From Paenibacillus sp. EZ-K15 (GTDB lineage: Bacteria > Bacillota > Bacilli > Paenibacillales > Paenibacillaceae): 64,000 nucleotides of DNA. How positions within the stretch are numbered: the first letter of the stretch is position 1; each line of letters begins with the position of its first letter. A model generated the notes under the pieces. The model saw nothing but the letters and a program-made list of their open reading frames with translations. It did not search any database and had not been told where the DNA came from. The DNA lies in NCBI RefSeq assembly GCF_002573715.1, contig NZ_PDHM01000021.1, positions 62,001-126,000 of the forward strand, read 5' to 3'. Positions 8,092 through 15,837 of this stretch are shown here, one piece after another. The translations under genes and the position numbers were made by a program.

Positions 8092-8110
8092 CAATAAATT
8101 CAAACTTCAA

Positions 8111-8145
8111 AAGATCGCTTCCCTCGGAAATGGGGGAGCGGTCTT
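8111..8145 (+). terminator. hairpin after the MFS gene
   Basis: AAGATCGCTTCCC (8111-8123) pairs with GGGGAGCGGTCTT (8133-8145); the following T tract is weak. Confidence 0.55.
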
Positions 8146-8240
8146 CTCTAATTTCCTTGAACAGGGCCTTCCAGCCCATACGTCAATGAAAATTGAAAAC
8201 TCTCTATTTATAGTTATGGATGCTTTTCCTCAGAATTGCA

Positions 8241-8266
8241 AAAGGCACGCCGCATGGGCGTGCCTT
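8241..8266 (-). terminator. terminator after the RCC1-repeat gene
   Basis: AAGGCACGCC (8242-8251) pairs with GGCGTGCCTT (8257-8266); on the minus strand the stem runs into TTTTGC. It lies 14 bases past the stop of the minus-strand gene. Confidence 0.75.
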
Positions 8267-8279
8267 CATCAACCTTTCC

Positions 8280-9752
8280 TTATGGTGTTTTCCCCAGGAT
8301 CACTTCGCCTGTCGCTTTATTCCAGAACGACGGAATGCCAAGCTTTGATGTGATCAACTCCAATGGAAACATGCTCGAATCAGCCAGGAATGGAATGCTG
8401 GCATTTTCTCGCGTCACCTTCCCGTTCACCAATACAACTGCAGGATCACTGGACTTAATGGATACGGTATTCCCTCCATAAGAGAAAGACCAAACTGGAA
8501 ATCGATGATTTCCGTGTTTCGGATCCGGATTGGACTGTCCGCGCTTCACTTTGATCCCGAGCGCTTCAAATACGCTATTATACGGTACATACAGCTTGTC
8601 TTTCACAATGGCGGATGATCCATAGAAGCTAACCTTTTGTCCGTTTACCGACCAGGACAGAGGAGTCTGTACGAAGACTGGATTCCCATCGTTCTCGTTA
8701 AGAGAGCCGCTGCCCTGATATTTCTCTTCTCCCCAAGCCAGCACCTTACCGTCCTGATTGGTTGCATAACCTGTATATCCCTTGGTGCCCCATAACGCCG
8801 TTATACCTGTCAGACCTTTCACTTGAAAGGGCTTTGCCGTCGGGTCGTTGTAATTCCACTGCCAGACCGTGCCGTCGTTTTTAAGCATAAATAAACGGTT
8901 GGACCCTGTTCTTATCTCTCGGATTTCTTTAAGGCCCTTTACTGCAATCGGCGCTTGCTGCTTGGTATTCACATTCCACCGCAGCACCGTCCCATTCTCA
9001 TGCAGCAGGAACACGTCATACCAATCCACTGCGATTCCGGTAATGGAGGAGGTAACCAGCGGTTTAACCTCGCCAAACTCACGTTCCAGGCGGAATCGAT
9101 CGTAGAAACTGTTATATACCGTTAACATATCGACGCTGCCGTCTTTACCGAGAATCAGTGCCTCATGTCCGGCGACCACTATTGTTTTTACATTCGTGAC
9201 TCCTTTGATAGGGAAGTACTTGACGGTCATCTTTAAATGATCATTCGGATCATACGTCGGACGCCATATCGTTGCAGTCCCATCCTTATGTAATGCGACA
9301 GAACCATGGTTTGAAATGACCAAACTGGCTACACCCTTAAGTCCTTCCAGCTTCATCAGCCCTCCCCGTTTTTGGAAAGGATCCCCGTTAATATAAGGCG
9401 AGTAATTATCGCCCCAGGCCCACACATCCCCGTTTTTGTCCAAGGCATATGAAGAATTGTCACCTGCTGCCACCTGAACAATATCAGTTAGACCCGCAAC
9501 TTGCTTTGGCACCAATTGATGAATGCTAGTCCCGTCACCTACTTGACCTGACTTGTTATAACCCCAGGCGGTCACGGAGCCGTCGCTCCATGCCGCTACA
9601 CCATGCCCGCTGCCGCCAGCCACGCTTACCGGTTTAGGCGAGGAGTCTCCATGCACAGCTTCTGCAGCTCCCGCAGCGCCCATCGCGGTACAATTGACTG
9701 CCAGCAGTATCGTCACTAACATATAAGCTACTCTACGTTTCAATACCTTCAC
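8280..9752 (-). CDS. secreted RCC1-repeat propeller protein with C-terminal copper-amine-oxidase-like stalk domain
   Basis: About 490 residues from the GTG at 9752, chosen because GGAGG lies 8 bases upstream and it gives a clean signal peptide (KVLKRRVAYMLVTILLAVNC, cleavage near GAAGA). Six or seven RCC1-like blades follow, with recurrent patterns such as DGSVTAWGYNKSGQVGDG, NGDVWAWGDN and NDGTVWQWN. The last ~120 residues (VNGQKVSFYGSSAIVKDKLYVPYNSVFEALGIKVKRG to the end) match the cell-wall-associated domain often named after the copper amine oxidase N-terminus, abundant in Paenibacillus. The likely role is an extracytoplasmic binding protein; the ligand is unknown. It is monocistronic. 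Confidence 0.8.
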   Translation of the reverse strand: MKVLKRRVAYMLVTILLAVNCTAMGAAGAAEAVHGDSSPKPVSVAGGSGHGVAAWSDGSVTAWGYNKSGQVGDGTSIHQLVPKQVAGLTDIVQVAAGDNSSYALDKNGDVWAWGDNYSPYINGDPFQKRGGLMKLEGLKGVASLVISNHGSVALHKDGTATIWRPTYDPNDHLKMTVKYFPIKGVTNVKTIVVAGHEALILGKDGSVDMLTVYNSFYDRFRLEREFGEVKPLVTSSITGIAVDWYDVFLLHENGTVLRWNVNTKQQAPIAVKGLKEIREIRTGSNRLFMLKNDGTVWQWNYNDPTAKPFQVKGLTGITALWGTKGYTGYATNQDGKVLAWGEEKYQGSGSLNENDGNPVFVQTPLSWSVNGQKVSFYGSSAIVKDKLYVPYNSVFEALGIKVKRGQSNPDPKHGNHRFPVWSFSYGGNTVSIKSSDPAVVLVNGKVTRENASIPFLADSSMFPLELITSKLGIPSFWNKATGEVILGKTP

Positions 9753-9880
9753 GTATGAGGCCTCCATTCTCAATCCTTATAATGGTATATAATATCATAT
9801 CAAAAGATGGTATGGAAAAAATAGTATACTACCCGTTCTGATAGCTGGAATCAGTTACTCAAATCATTGCTTAAGTCAGG

Positions 9881-11182
9881 CTACGTCTGCTGGAACAAGG
9901 TTGCAGTCACCTGGCAGTCCGCGCACAGGAACATATAATAAATACCTTCTCCATACTCCTCGATCTGTTCCCAATCCAGCTGCCCGATGAATGTCATGCT
10001 TTTGCAACAGCAGGAGCAGGAAGGATATACGGCGTCCTGAATCCAAGCCGGGTAGCCGCCGATTTGCGAAACCGCCGGACCGAGCGTCCAATAGGCCGCA
10101 TAATAGCTGTTGCGAGGATGGTCCGCAAGCCGTAAGGACTGCCCCACCGCCGAATAGCTTCTATCATCCTCCTCAGAATCAGGCTCCGGTACATAACCCT
10201 GTCTACTATTGGCTTGGCTCCATTCGGATTTCCCATGAAAATCCACATCCATATAGATCGTATCGTAACAGCTGCAATTCACGCAGGTGCTCACCCGCAG
10301 CCTCTCTCCGGACAACCCCAAGAATTGAAGCTTCGGATGGCTGATGTCCAGATCCGTCAAGGTGGTTAGACTGCTTCCGCACCATGGACAGAGAGTGGAA
10401 TGCTCCTTCAAAAATTTTGCGGGTTCCGGTTCTGCTACACATGTGCTTTCTGACGGCTCTATTTTTTCTATGGCGTAGCTGTCATGGTAGAATAATAGGC
10501 GCTTGCTCCCTTTCTCCGTAAGCTCCCATCCCCCCTCATGCGCATAAGCTTCAGGCGGAACGAATAGTTCCTTCGCCCATGATGGAGGTACGGCCCGCCA
10601 TTCTTGAAATTGGTGCACAACCTGATCATCCCCAATCCAAGCCAGGGCAAGCAGCAGATGGTTGCGGTTATCCTTGTCCTGTTCTACTTGTTGTAGCAGC
10701 TTGTCGCGGCTATGGGCAGATGCATCTTTGAACAAAATGCCGGGGTAATAGATACCGCGCTCCATCAATGTCGGGATACAGGATTCAAGCGACTTGTTCT
10801 GATAGCAGACCAGGGAAACCACAATTTCCTGGCAGGTGTCCTCATCGCCTGCTTCCAGCAGATCAAGGGCAATAGTCAGCATGCGTTCGGCCTCACCTGG
10901 TGATAATGCTGAATATACCTCTTCTCTTTTCAGAGGATAGGGAATATATCGAATCAATGGATCCCGCCTCAGCGGGGCATGCATGATCTTAAGGATCTCT
11001 ACTGGATCTGTAATCCCTTCGTATAAGTCGATGTCTCTCCGATTCTGCTCTATGTAACGCTGCCGTTCCTTACGCTCCATCTCCTGCTTGCACGGCATGC
11101 AATAACCGCCCGTCTTGGCCGCGGTTGCCGGCAATATCGTTGCCGAACAGCCTTCGCTTCGGCATGGCAGCCGTTCTGTCAT
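9881..11182 (-). CDS. DUF1963 (YwqG-like) protein with N-terminal cysteine motif
   Basis: A protein of 433 residues. The start at 11182 follows AAGGAGGGG. The first 35 residues hold four cysteines (CRSEGC and GGYCMPC), a probable small zinc site. A central helical region follows, with HEAT-like spacing (LLEAGDEDTCQEIVVSLVCYQNKSLESCIPTLMERG). The last ~150 residues hold further cysteine pairs (CPWCGSS, CVNCSC) and the DUF1963 core QIGGYPAWIQDAVYP and MTFIGQLDWEQIEEYGEGIYYMFLCADC. DUF1963 proteins have no established function. The many CxxC pairs suggest metal binding. It is monocistronic. Confidence 0.75.
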   Translation of the reverse strand: MTERLPCRSEGCSATILPATAAKTGGYCMPCKQEMERKERQRYIEQNRRDIDLYEGITDPVEILKIMHAPLRRDPLIRYIPYPLKREEVYSALSPGEAERMLTIALDLLEAGDEDTCQEIVVSLVCYQNKSLESCIPTLMERGIYYPGILFKDASAHSRDKLLQQVEQDKDNRNHLLLALAWIGDDQVVHQFQEWRAVPPSWAKELFVPPEAYAHEGGWELTEKGSKRLLFYHDSYAIEKIEPSESTCVAEPEPAKFLKEHSTLCPWCGSSLTTLTDLDISHPKLQFLGLSGERLRVSTCVNCSCYDTIYMDVDFHGKSEWSQANSRQGYVPEPDSEEDDRSYSAVGQSLRLADHPRNSYYAAYWTLGPAVSQIGGYPAWIQDAVYPSCSCCCKSMTFIGQLDWEQIEEYGEGIYYMFLCADCQVTATLFQQT

Positions 11183-11586
11183 GCTAGCCCCTCCTTATTC
11201 TATTGTTAGTAAACTCGGCTCAGCTGGATTCTGGCTCTTATTCTTTGGCAAGTCCACTCAGTTTGATCCTGGCTCCTATTCATCCTCATGGCCATGAATC
11301 TCCTCTATTAACTATAGCTTTCTTTTCATTCCCATATCAACAGGGGCTAAATTGAATCATACCACTGGACCGGCAGGTATCTAGATTTCAGCATATTAGG
11401 GAGCATGATGATTGGGAACCCTATAGCGTCTCCATGGAGTCGTGCACGCTGCTCCCTGTATGCACGGTGCGTGGTCCGGGGCATGTCTATATGCTATCCC
11501 TTCCTTTACGGTGTGCATTGTGAATAGCATATATCTTGTGTATATTCTCTTAACGGTGGAACCAATTGGTGCATCGCTAAGCGCTC
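11183..11586. other. intergenic region, 404 bases, with two short repeats
   Basis: No convincing gene. Two 25-base segments at 11219-11243 and 11258-11282 are about 80% identical (both CTCAG-TGAT-CTGGCTC-TATTC in outline). The dispersed element at 11449-11485 is listed separately. A frame on the minus strand through 11396-11752 is mostly the shadow of the epimerase gene. Confidence 0.6.
11449..11485. repeat. dispersed intergenic repeat, copy 1
   Basis: A 37-base stretch from CTGCTCCCTGTA to GGGGCATG recurs at 16992-17030 with a two-base insertion and otherwise near identity. It contains the near-palindrome GCACGGTGC. Both copies lie about 100 bases downstream of a minus-strand oxidoreductase gene. 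Confidence 0.7.
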
Positions 11587-12441
11587 TCACCTCAGCGATT
11601 GCGCGAATCCTGTTCGCCACGTGGGATGCAGCGGCTGCCAGCCGTACTCCTTCCGGGCTTTGGCGTTCGAAGCGCCGCGTTCGCCGCGCTTGCTCCCCGC
11701 TTGATATGCTGGAACAGGCGCTCGCAGCGCCTTGGCATACACCGGCAGCCACATCGTACCAGTAGCGGGCTCGTCATCTACGATATTGACCGGACCCGCC
11801 GGCCAGTTCAATGCCTGCAGAGCGGCATTCGCCGCATCCTCGACATGGAGAAATGACATGACGCCATCCGTTGCCGGAAGAGCTCGAGTTTGTACCTTTT
11901 CCGCCATTACCCCGTTGGCGTCGTACCACGTGCCAGGGCCATAGAACATACCATACCTTAAAATGACGTGATTCGGCATTTGTGCAACGGCATGTTCCAG
12001 CGAGACGATCCCATCTATCGTGGACTTGCGCGGCGCAGGCGCCTGAACATCCAAGGGGACGTCTTCGGTGGCAGGATGATCTCCGGGCTCATAAGCCCAG
12101 GCAATGCTCTGGGCAATCATTCGTTTAACGCCATGGATCTGCGCGGCTTCTACCAGATGACGGGTACCCTCCATTCGAATCCTCGCATTATCCTCCAGAT
12201 TCCATTGGCTTAGCGAAGTGAGCTGATGGATAACGACATCCGGCCGTACTTCCCCGATCGCGGCTATCATCCCTTCCCGATCAAAGGCATCTGCTATGAT
12301 CCCCCTTGCTCCCCATGATTCGATCAACCCTTTTCGCTGAGGATTGTGGGTCATGCCTGTAACCTCATGACCAGCTTGTACCAGCTTGGGAAGCAACCGC
12401 TGTCCGATAACTCCTGTAGAGCCCGCTACGAATATTTTCAT
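11587..12441 (-). CDS. NAD(P)-dependent epimerase/dehydratase-type oxidoreductase (extended SDR)
   Basis: A protein of 284 residues with the N-terminal nucleotide-binding motif KIFVAGSTGVIGQRLLPKLVQAG (GxxGxxG at residues 7-13) and an extended-SDR core. The residue usually part of the YxxxK pair is hard to place: TIDGIVSLEHAV aligns with that region without a clear tyrosine, which marks it as an atypical SDR of the nucleoside-diphosphate-sugar epimerase group. MSFLHVEDAANAALQAL and the C-terminal ARKEYGWQPLHPTWRTGF are typical of that group. The start at 12441 follows TGGAGG. The substrate is unknown and the gene is monocistronic. Confidence 0.8.
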   Translation of the reverse strand: MKIFVAGSTGVIGQRLLPKLVQAGHEVTGMTHNPQRKGLIESWGARGIIADAFDREGMIAAIGEVRPDVVIHQLTSLSQWNLEDNARIRMEGTRHLVEAAQIHGVKRMIAQSIAWAYEPGDHPATEDVPLDVQAPAPRKSTIDGIVSLEHAVAQMPNHVILRYGMFYGPGTWYDANGVMAEKVQTRALPATDGVMSFLHVEDAANAALQALNWPAGPVNIVDDEPATGTMWLPVYAKALRAPVPAYQAGSKRGERGASNAKARKEYGWQPLHPTWRTGFAQSLR

Positions 12442-12601
12442 AAATGATAACCTCCAGTCTTCTGCATATGAAGTGGATTGGGTACCTCCCCATCAAAAAT
12501 GGGATAATGGCAGTTTCATCTTAGCATGATGGATAGACAGCTATAAGTACCATTTTTCATCAAGTCAACCATGCCATTTCATTCGATTGAGAGATTATGG
12601 C

Positions 12602-12743
12602 TGACAGGTGGAAAGAGTACAGGGCTCTCGCAGTTTGACAGGCGCTACAGGGCGCATTGTGACAAGCGTGAATAGAGTACTCGCTGTACGTGAACAAAGC
12701 ATTGTAGTTAGACAAGTGCATAAAGCACCGTAGTTTGACAAGC
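12602..12743. repeat. degenerate TGACAAG-type repeat cluster
   Basis: Six variants of TGACAGG/TGACAAGC start at 12602, 12636, 12660, 12691, 12710 and 12736, several followed by a TAnAG(T)AC or TAnAG-C element. Spacing is irregular (19-34 bases), so this is a decayed repeat rather than a clean tandem array. It lies in the gene-free 12442-12836 stretch downstream of the SR1P-like gene; nothing else was recognised there except the terminator at 12783. Confidence 0.4.
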
Positions 12744-12782
12744 ACGATAGAATACACAGCAATCGCATGATTCGTTCAACAT

Positions 12783-12808
12783 AAAAACGCACCACATTAA
12801 GTGGTACG
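12783..12808 (-). terminator. terminator of the SR1P-like transcript
   Basis: On the minus strand CGTACCAC pairs with GTGGTGCG (12788-12808) and is followed by TTTTTA (12787-12782). It lies 29 bases past the stop at 12837. Confidence 0.8.
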
Positions 12809-12836
12809 TATTTATGGGAACAACCTTCGCCTATCA

Positions 12837-12992
12837 TTACTCTTCGTCTATTACATCACTTACTGATACATGCATACGGCTGTGCAGCTGCCGGCACTCC
12901 GGCTGATCGCACACGCTATAAAAAGTAACGATTCGATTCGTATCCACCGTATCGATTTGAGAGTTGCAATGCCTGCACAAGATGACACCCAT
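12837..12992 (-). CDS. sr1P: SR1P-family (GapA-binding) small peptide
   Basis: A 51-residue peptide beginning MGVILCRHCNSQIDTVDTNR and continuing IVTFYSVCDQPEC. It matches the SR1P pattern MGTIVCxxCxxxIDxxxxEKVTTLYxxC, with both cysteine pairs kept. The ATG at 12992 has AAAGGTGA 5 bases upstream; a GTG at 13019 in the same frame is less likely. In Bacillus subtilis the peptide binds glyceraldehyde-3-phosphate dehydrogenase GapA and is encoded by the dual-function RNA SR1, which also base-pairs with ahrC mRNA. Here a strong terminator follows, so a short RNA of about 200-300 bases is expected. The C-terminal extension (HSRMHVSVSDVIDEE) is longer than in the 39-residue Bacillus peptide. Confidence 0.7.
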   Translation of the reverse strand: MGVILCRHCNSQIDTVDTNRIVTFYSVCDQPECRQLHSRMHVSVSDVIDEE

Positions 12993-13397
12993 ATTCACCT
13001 TTTTAATGGAATTGTTCACGCTTCACTCATCCTCTCTTGGTATCAGATTTGTGTTCGAACTTCCCAGCCATCGTCTTCCTGATTAATTGCAGGACTGAAC
13101 CTCCCCTTCTCGCTTCAAACTTCTCTGGTTTCGATCCACCTCCAATAATGCATATTTTATAATCATCTTACGTGATTAATGTACATTATAAATAAATAAT
13201 ACACAATATATATTCGAATATTTGGTTATTTTTCGTTATATATGACGTCATATTTGTGAAGAAAACATGAAAAACCGCTTCCTGTAGTAACAGAAAACGG
13301 TTCATTGCCTAAATTTGCGAAGATCAGGCGATCAGATGCTTTTTAAATCAATTGGCGAACTATATCGCTGTCAAGCATAATGTGAAAGCAATACCCA
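12993..13397. other. intergenic region with AT-rich tract and palindrome
   Basis: No gene seen. An AT-rich stretch (about 13145-13260) should hold the promoter of the SR1P-like RNA, though no clean -35/-10 pair was found. It contains the 14-bp palindrome ATATGACGTCATAT at 13240-13253. A hairpin with arms AACCG/CGGTT lies at 13274-13303. Confidence 0.45.
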
Positions 13398-13515
13398 TTG
13401 CTAAACCCGCAAAACACGAGTTATACTAGCCATCATAAGGACGTGAAGAACACGCCGCTTCTATGCAAAGTGCCCCAATGAAGGATTGGGGTCGCATTGT
13501 ATGGGGCGGCTTTTT
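13398..13515 (+). promoter_or_regulatory. promoter and terminator-like leader hairpin, second copy
   Basis: TTGCTA (13398-13403) and TATACT (13422-13427), 18 bases apart, form a promoter. The leader then folds: GCCGC (13454-13458) pairs with GCGGC (13506-13510), enclosing a stem CCCCAAT/ATTGGGG (13473-13479, 13485-13491), followed by five Ts at 13511-13515. No plus-strand gene ends upstream, so this terminator-like hairpin must act on the transcript of the gene that follows. It shares the GACG(TG)AAGAAC start and GGGGCG-T-run end with the leader at 3291-3347. A 12-bp palindrome GCAACGCGTTGC lies at 13526-13537 before the ribosome site. Confidence 0.55.
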
Positions 13516-13564
13516 GTGTTCTAGCGCAACGCGTTGCATCTAATACTAAGGAGGAAAATTGACC

Positions 13565-14213
13565 ATGTCACGGTTTGATCAACAATATGAGCTTTGGATG
13601 CACACGAATATCCTGAATGAAAGGAATCCCCGCAGGCTCGAAATCCTTCATAAAGGGTTGGGCCACGGCACCGTCGAGTTTCTGCGCTCGGTATGGTTTC
13701 CGGCGATCGGTAATTTCAATGACTTGCATCCGGAATGGGAAGTACGCGATTTCAGCAATGGTTATCGTTATTTGGACCTTGCCTATATGCCCGGTGGTGC
13801 GAGAGGAGGGATCGAAATCCAAGGATACGGGCCGCATGCCCGTGATCTGGACGTAAGAAGGTTTAAGGATTTATGCCGCCGTCACTGCTTATTGGCACTG
13901 GATGGTTGGACATTCCTTCCCATTGCCTACCCCTCCATCGTCGATGAGCCGAAACAGTGCCAGCAGCTCATCTTATCCTTCGTCGGCAGATTTGTGGCAT
14001 CAGATGTACCTGCGTCCTTTAAGTTGGCTGGAGGCAGAAGCCGTCCGATTTGCGCGGCGATTGCTGCGCCCGATAACCCCCATAGAACTCGCGAATCATC
14101 TTAGGGTGAGTGACCGGCATACCCGACGCTTATTGCATAAACTGGTCGAGCTCCAGATTCTGGACATAGCTAGCGGTCAACAACGAGCCCGAACCTATGA
14201 ACTCCGCTTGTAA
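13565..14213 (+). pseudogene. nuclease-fold (DUF559/VSR-like) plus winged-helix protein, copy 2, frameshifted
   Basis: Paralogue of the gene at 3374. The ATG at 13565 follows AAGGAGG at 13548. The first frame gives the nuclease-fold part with RYLDLAYMPGGARGGIEIQGYGPHARD: the conserved aspartate and E-x-Q-G-x-x-H are present, as is DVRRFKDLCRRHCLLALDGWTFLPIAY. Around 13990-14025 (near TCCTTTAAGT) homology passes to the +1 frame, which carries the winged helix EAEAVRFARRLLRPITPIELANHLRVSDRHTRRLLHKLVELQIL. Unshifted, the protein would end at 14104 without that domain. It may be a single-base mutation, a sequencing error or, less likely, programmed frameshifting. The intact form would be about 215 residues. 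Confidence 0.65.
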
Positions 14214-14341
14214 TGAACTGCGAAAACGTACCTATAAAACTTCCTTGTAACAGCAGGACTTACGGGAGCATCCAGCAGTTCTTGCAGATATTGCAATTCT
14301 CGCAGTTATTCAGGTCGCCGAGAGACAACTAAACAAACTAA

Positions 14342-14469
14342 AGGACACCAGATCCGTAATTTCGGAAAAAACAGCCACTTTACCCGCTCTTCCGGACTCA
14401 GAATCCGCTATTTACTTTAAATACCACGAATTATCGCCATTCTCTATGCAATAGCGGATCTGGTGTCCT
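14342..14469. repeat. long inverted-repeat element, copy A (within a 390-bp direct duplication)
   Basis: Arms AGGACACCAGATCCG (14342-14356) and CGGATCTGGTGTCCT (14455-14469) are perfectly complementary and enclose about 100 bases. The whole block and its right flank (to about 14524) recur 390 bases downstream with roughly 85% identity. It has the architecture of a MITE or a large intergenic hairpin; no transposase is nearby. Confidence 0.75.
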
Positions 14470-14642
14470 CATATCGCCCAAAACCCACCAATCGAAGCTA
14501 AATAGCGGAACCACGGTCCTCATAAATATCGTTGCAACACTCGACAATGAGCCCGTATCTATAAACACCGCTTGTAATAAACTGCGAACACGCACCTATA
14601 AAACTCCGCTTGTGATGTAATACTGGCGGATCATACAACAGT

Positions 14643-14705
14643 CATTACAGGTATTACAGCTATTACAGCTATTACAGCTATTACAAGTATTGCAAGTATT
14701 GCAGT
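14643..14705. repeat. 9-bp minisatellite, seven units
   Basis: Seven consecutive 9-base units of the form TATTACAGC (variants CATTACAGG, TATTACAAG, TATTGCAAG, TATTGCAGT) fill 14643-14705 without gaps. Copy A of the duplication has only scattered traces of it, so the array probably expanded in copy B. Confidence 0.85.
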
Positions 14706-14731
14706 TATCCAATAGACGACTAAACAAACTA

Positions 14732-14859
14732 AGGACACCAGATCCGTTATTCCGAAATAAACAGCCACTTTACCCTTACTTCCGGACTCAGAATCCGCTA
14801 TTCACTTTAAAAACCACGAATTATCGCACTTCCCTATGTAATAGCGGATCTGGTGTCCT
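14732..14859. repeat. long inverted-repeat element, copy B
   Basis: The same 15-bp arms as copy A lie at 14732-14746 and 14845-14859, with the same spacing and an internal sequence about 85% identical. A third, partial copy of the flanking sequence is seen at about 14985-15058. The 14214-15142 interval is otherwise without a supportable gene. Confidence 0.75.
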
Positions 14860-15142
14860 CATATTAACCAAAATCCACCCACCGAGACGTAATAGCGGAA
14901 CCTCTGTCCTCATAACGTAGCAATAGTCAAACACAAGACCGTGCATAATAAACATCAACACTTGCAACAGTCAAACACGAGACCGTACCTATAACATCTC
15001 TAAAATCCGCATGTAATGGCAGTACCTAACGTGAGCATGCATCAGTTCTTGCAGATATCCACCAGACTCATACTGCGGCCTAGTATTCCTCGGGCAACAT
15101 ACCTACCCCTACGGACCCTCAGATCCATATGACTGAATCTCT

Positions 15143-15754
15143 TCATTTTGGTGCTATAACCTGGCTTTGTAAGGTAGTCAGCATCTCATCCCAATAACGC
15201 CTCATGATCTCTCTCATATAAACATCATCCAGCATCTCCTGGTGAATCGCGATGGTTGTTTTTCCGGTATTCGTGGACAACACATAGATTTGCAGCCGGG
15301 ACGGGTTGTCCCACTCCTTGCGTTTCCAGGTCAGGCGCAGTTTATGGTAAGGTACGACCACGCTAATTTTGCCGGACACGCCTTCCTTTGACTCATACTC
15401 ATGCCCGACCTGCAGCTCCAGAGAAGGGACATCTCCGATCCATAACGACAGCCCCTCAGAAGACATGAGGAAATCCCAAACTCTCTCTTTCGTCACGGCC
15501 ATCGTTTTCCTGACCCCGATCTGCACCCCGGCATCTTTGGAAACGCCGACCGGCACCCGCCCCATGACCTGCTCATACATAACGGCGATCCATTCGCTCC
15601 ACTCCTCGGATACCCGATGCTGCTCAACGATATGGTTTTGGATCTGCTCATGGGACCAGAGCGGGCCCACTTCCTGCCCAAGGGCCACAATCCATTCTTC
15701 CCAAGAACGTCCCGTTACCTTCATCACTTCTTGTTTAAAAATAGAGCCTGCCAT
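15143..15754 (-). CDS. SRPBCC/AHSA1-type protein with N-terminal DUF4287-like domain
   Basis: A protein of 203 residues. The first ~70 residues (TGRSWEEWIVALGQEVGPLWSHEQIQNHIVEQHRVSEEWSEWIAVMYEQVMGR) match the DUF4287 helical domain. Residues ~75-200 are a START-like SRPBCC domain (VGVRKTMAVTKERVWDFLMSSEGLSLWIGDV and LRLTWKRKEWDNPSRLQIYV). Such proteins bind hydrophobic ligands in a helix-grip cavity; the function is unknown. GAGGAGAG precedes the ATG at 15754. It lies 83 bases downstream of the WYL regulator in the same direction, with a perfect inverted repeat over the putative promoter between them. Confidence 0.82.
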   Translation of the reverse strand: MAGSIFKQEVMKVTGRSWEEWIVALGQEVGPLWSHEQIQNHIVEQHRVSEEWSEWIAVMYEQVMGRVPVGVSKDAGVQIGVRKTMAVTKERVWDFLMSSEGLSLWIGDVPSLELQVGHEYESKEGVSGKISVVVPYHKLRLTWKRKEWDNPSRLQIYVLSTNTGKTTIAIHQEMLDDVYMREIMRRYWDEMLTTLQSQVIAPK

Positions 15755-15806
15755 CAGCGTACTCTCTCCTCCCTGACGCTATCTGATGAAGTTCATTATA
15801 TAATAC

Positions 15807-15833
15807 AAACACTGACAGAGAAGGTCAGTGTTT
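15807..15833. promoter_or_regulatory. perfect inverted repeat, operator candidate for the SRPBCC gene
   Basis: AAACACTGAC (15807-15816) and GTCAGTGTTT (15824-15833) form a 10-bp inverted repeat with a 7-base loop. On the minus strand it abuts a TATATAAT box (about 15803-15796), so a protein bound here would cover the promoter of the SRPBCC gene. The lack of a T tract argues against a terminator. The WYL regulator next door is the natural candidate to bind it. Confidence 0.5.
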
Positions 15834-15837
15834 ATCT

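Noticed and set aside
11260..11275. AGTTTGATCCTGGCTC, identical to a piece of the 5' end of 16S rRNA
   Set aside because: Only 16 bases match; the flanks do not continue as rRNA, and the stretch is one of two imperfect 25-base repeats of another kind.
11396..11752. A 118-codon minus-strand frame over the end of the epimerase gene
   Set aside because: Most of it is the shadow of the epimerase in another frame, and the rest runs into the dispersed repeat.
14643..14705. Short regular repeats as a possible CRISPR
   Set aside because: Units are 9 bases and contiguous, without spacers, and no cas genes are near.
14690..14920. A 76-codon plus-strand frame
   Set aside because: It consists of the minisatellite and the duplicated repeat block, has no ribosome site and no resemblance to a known protein.
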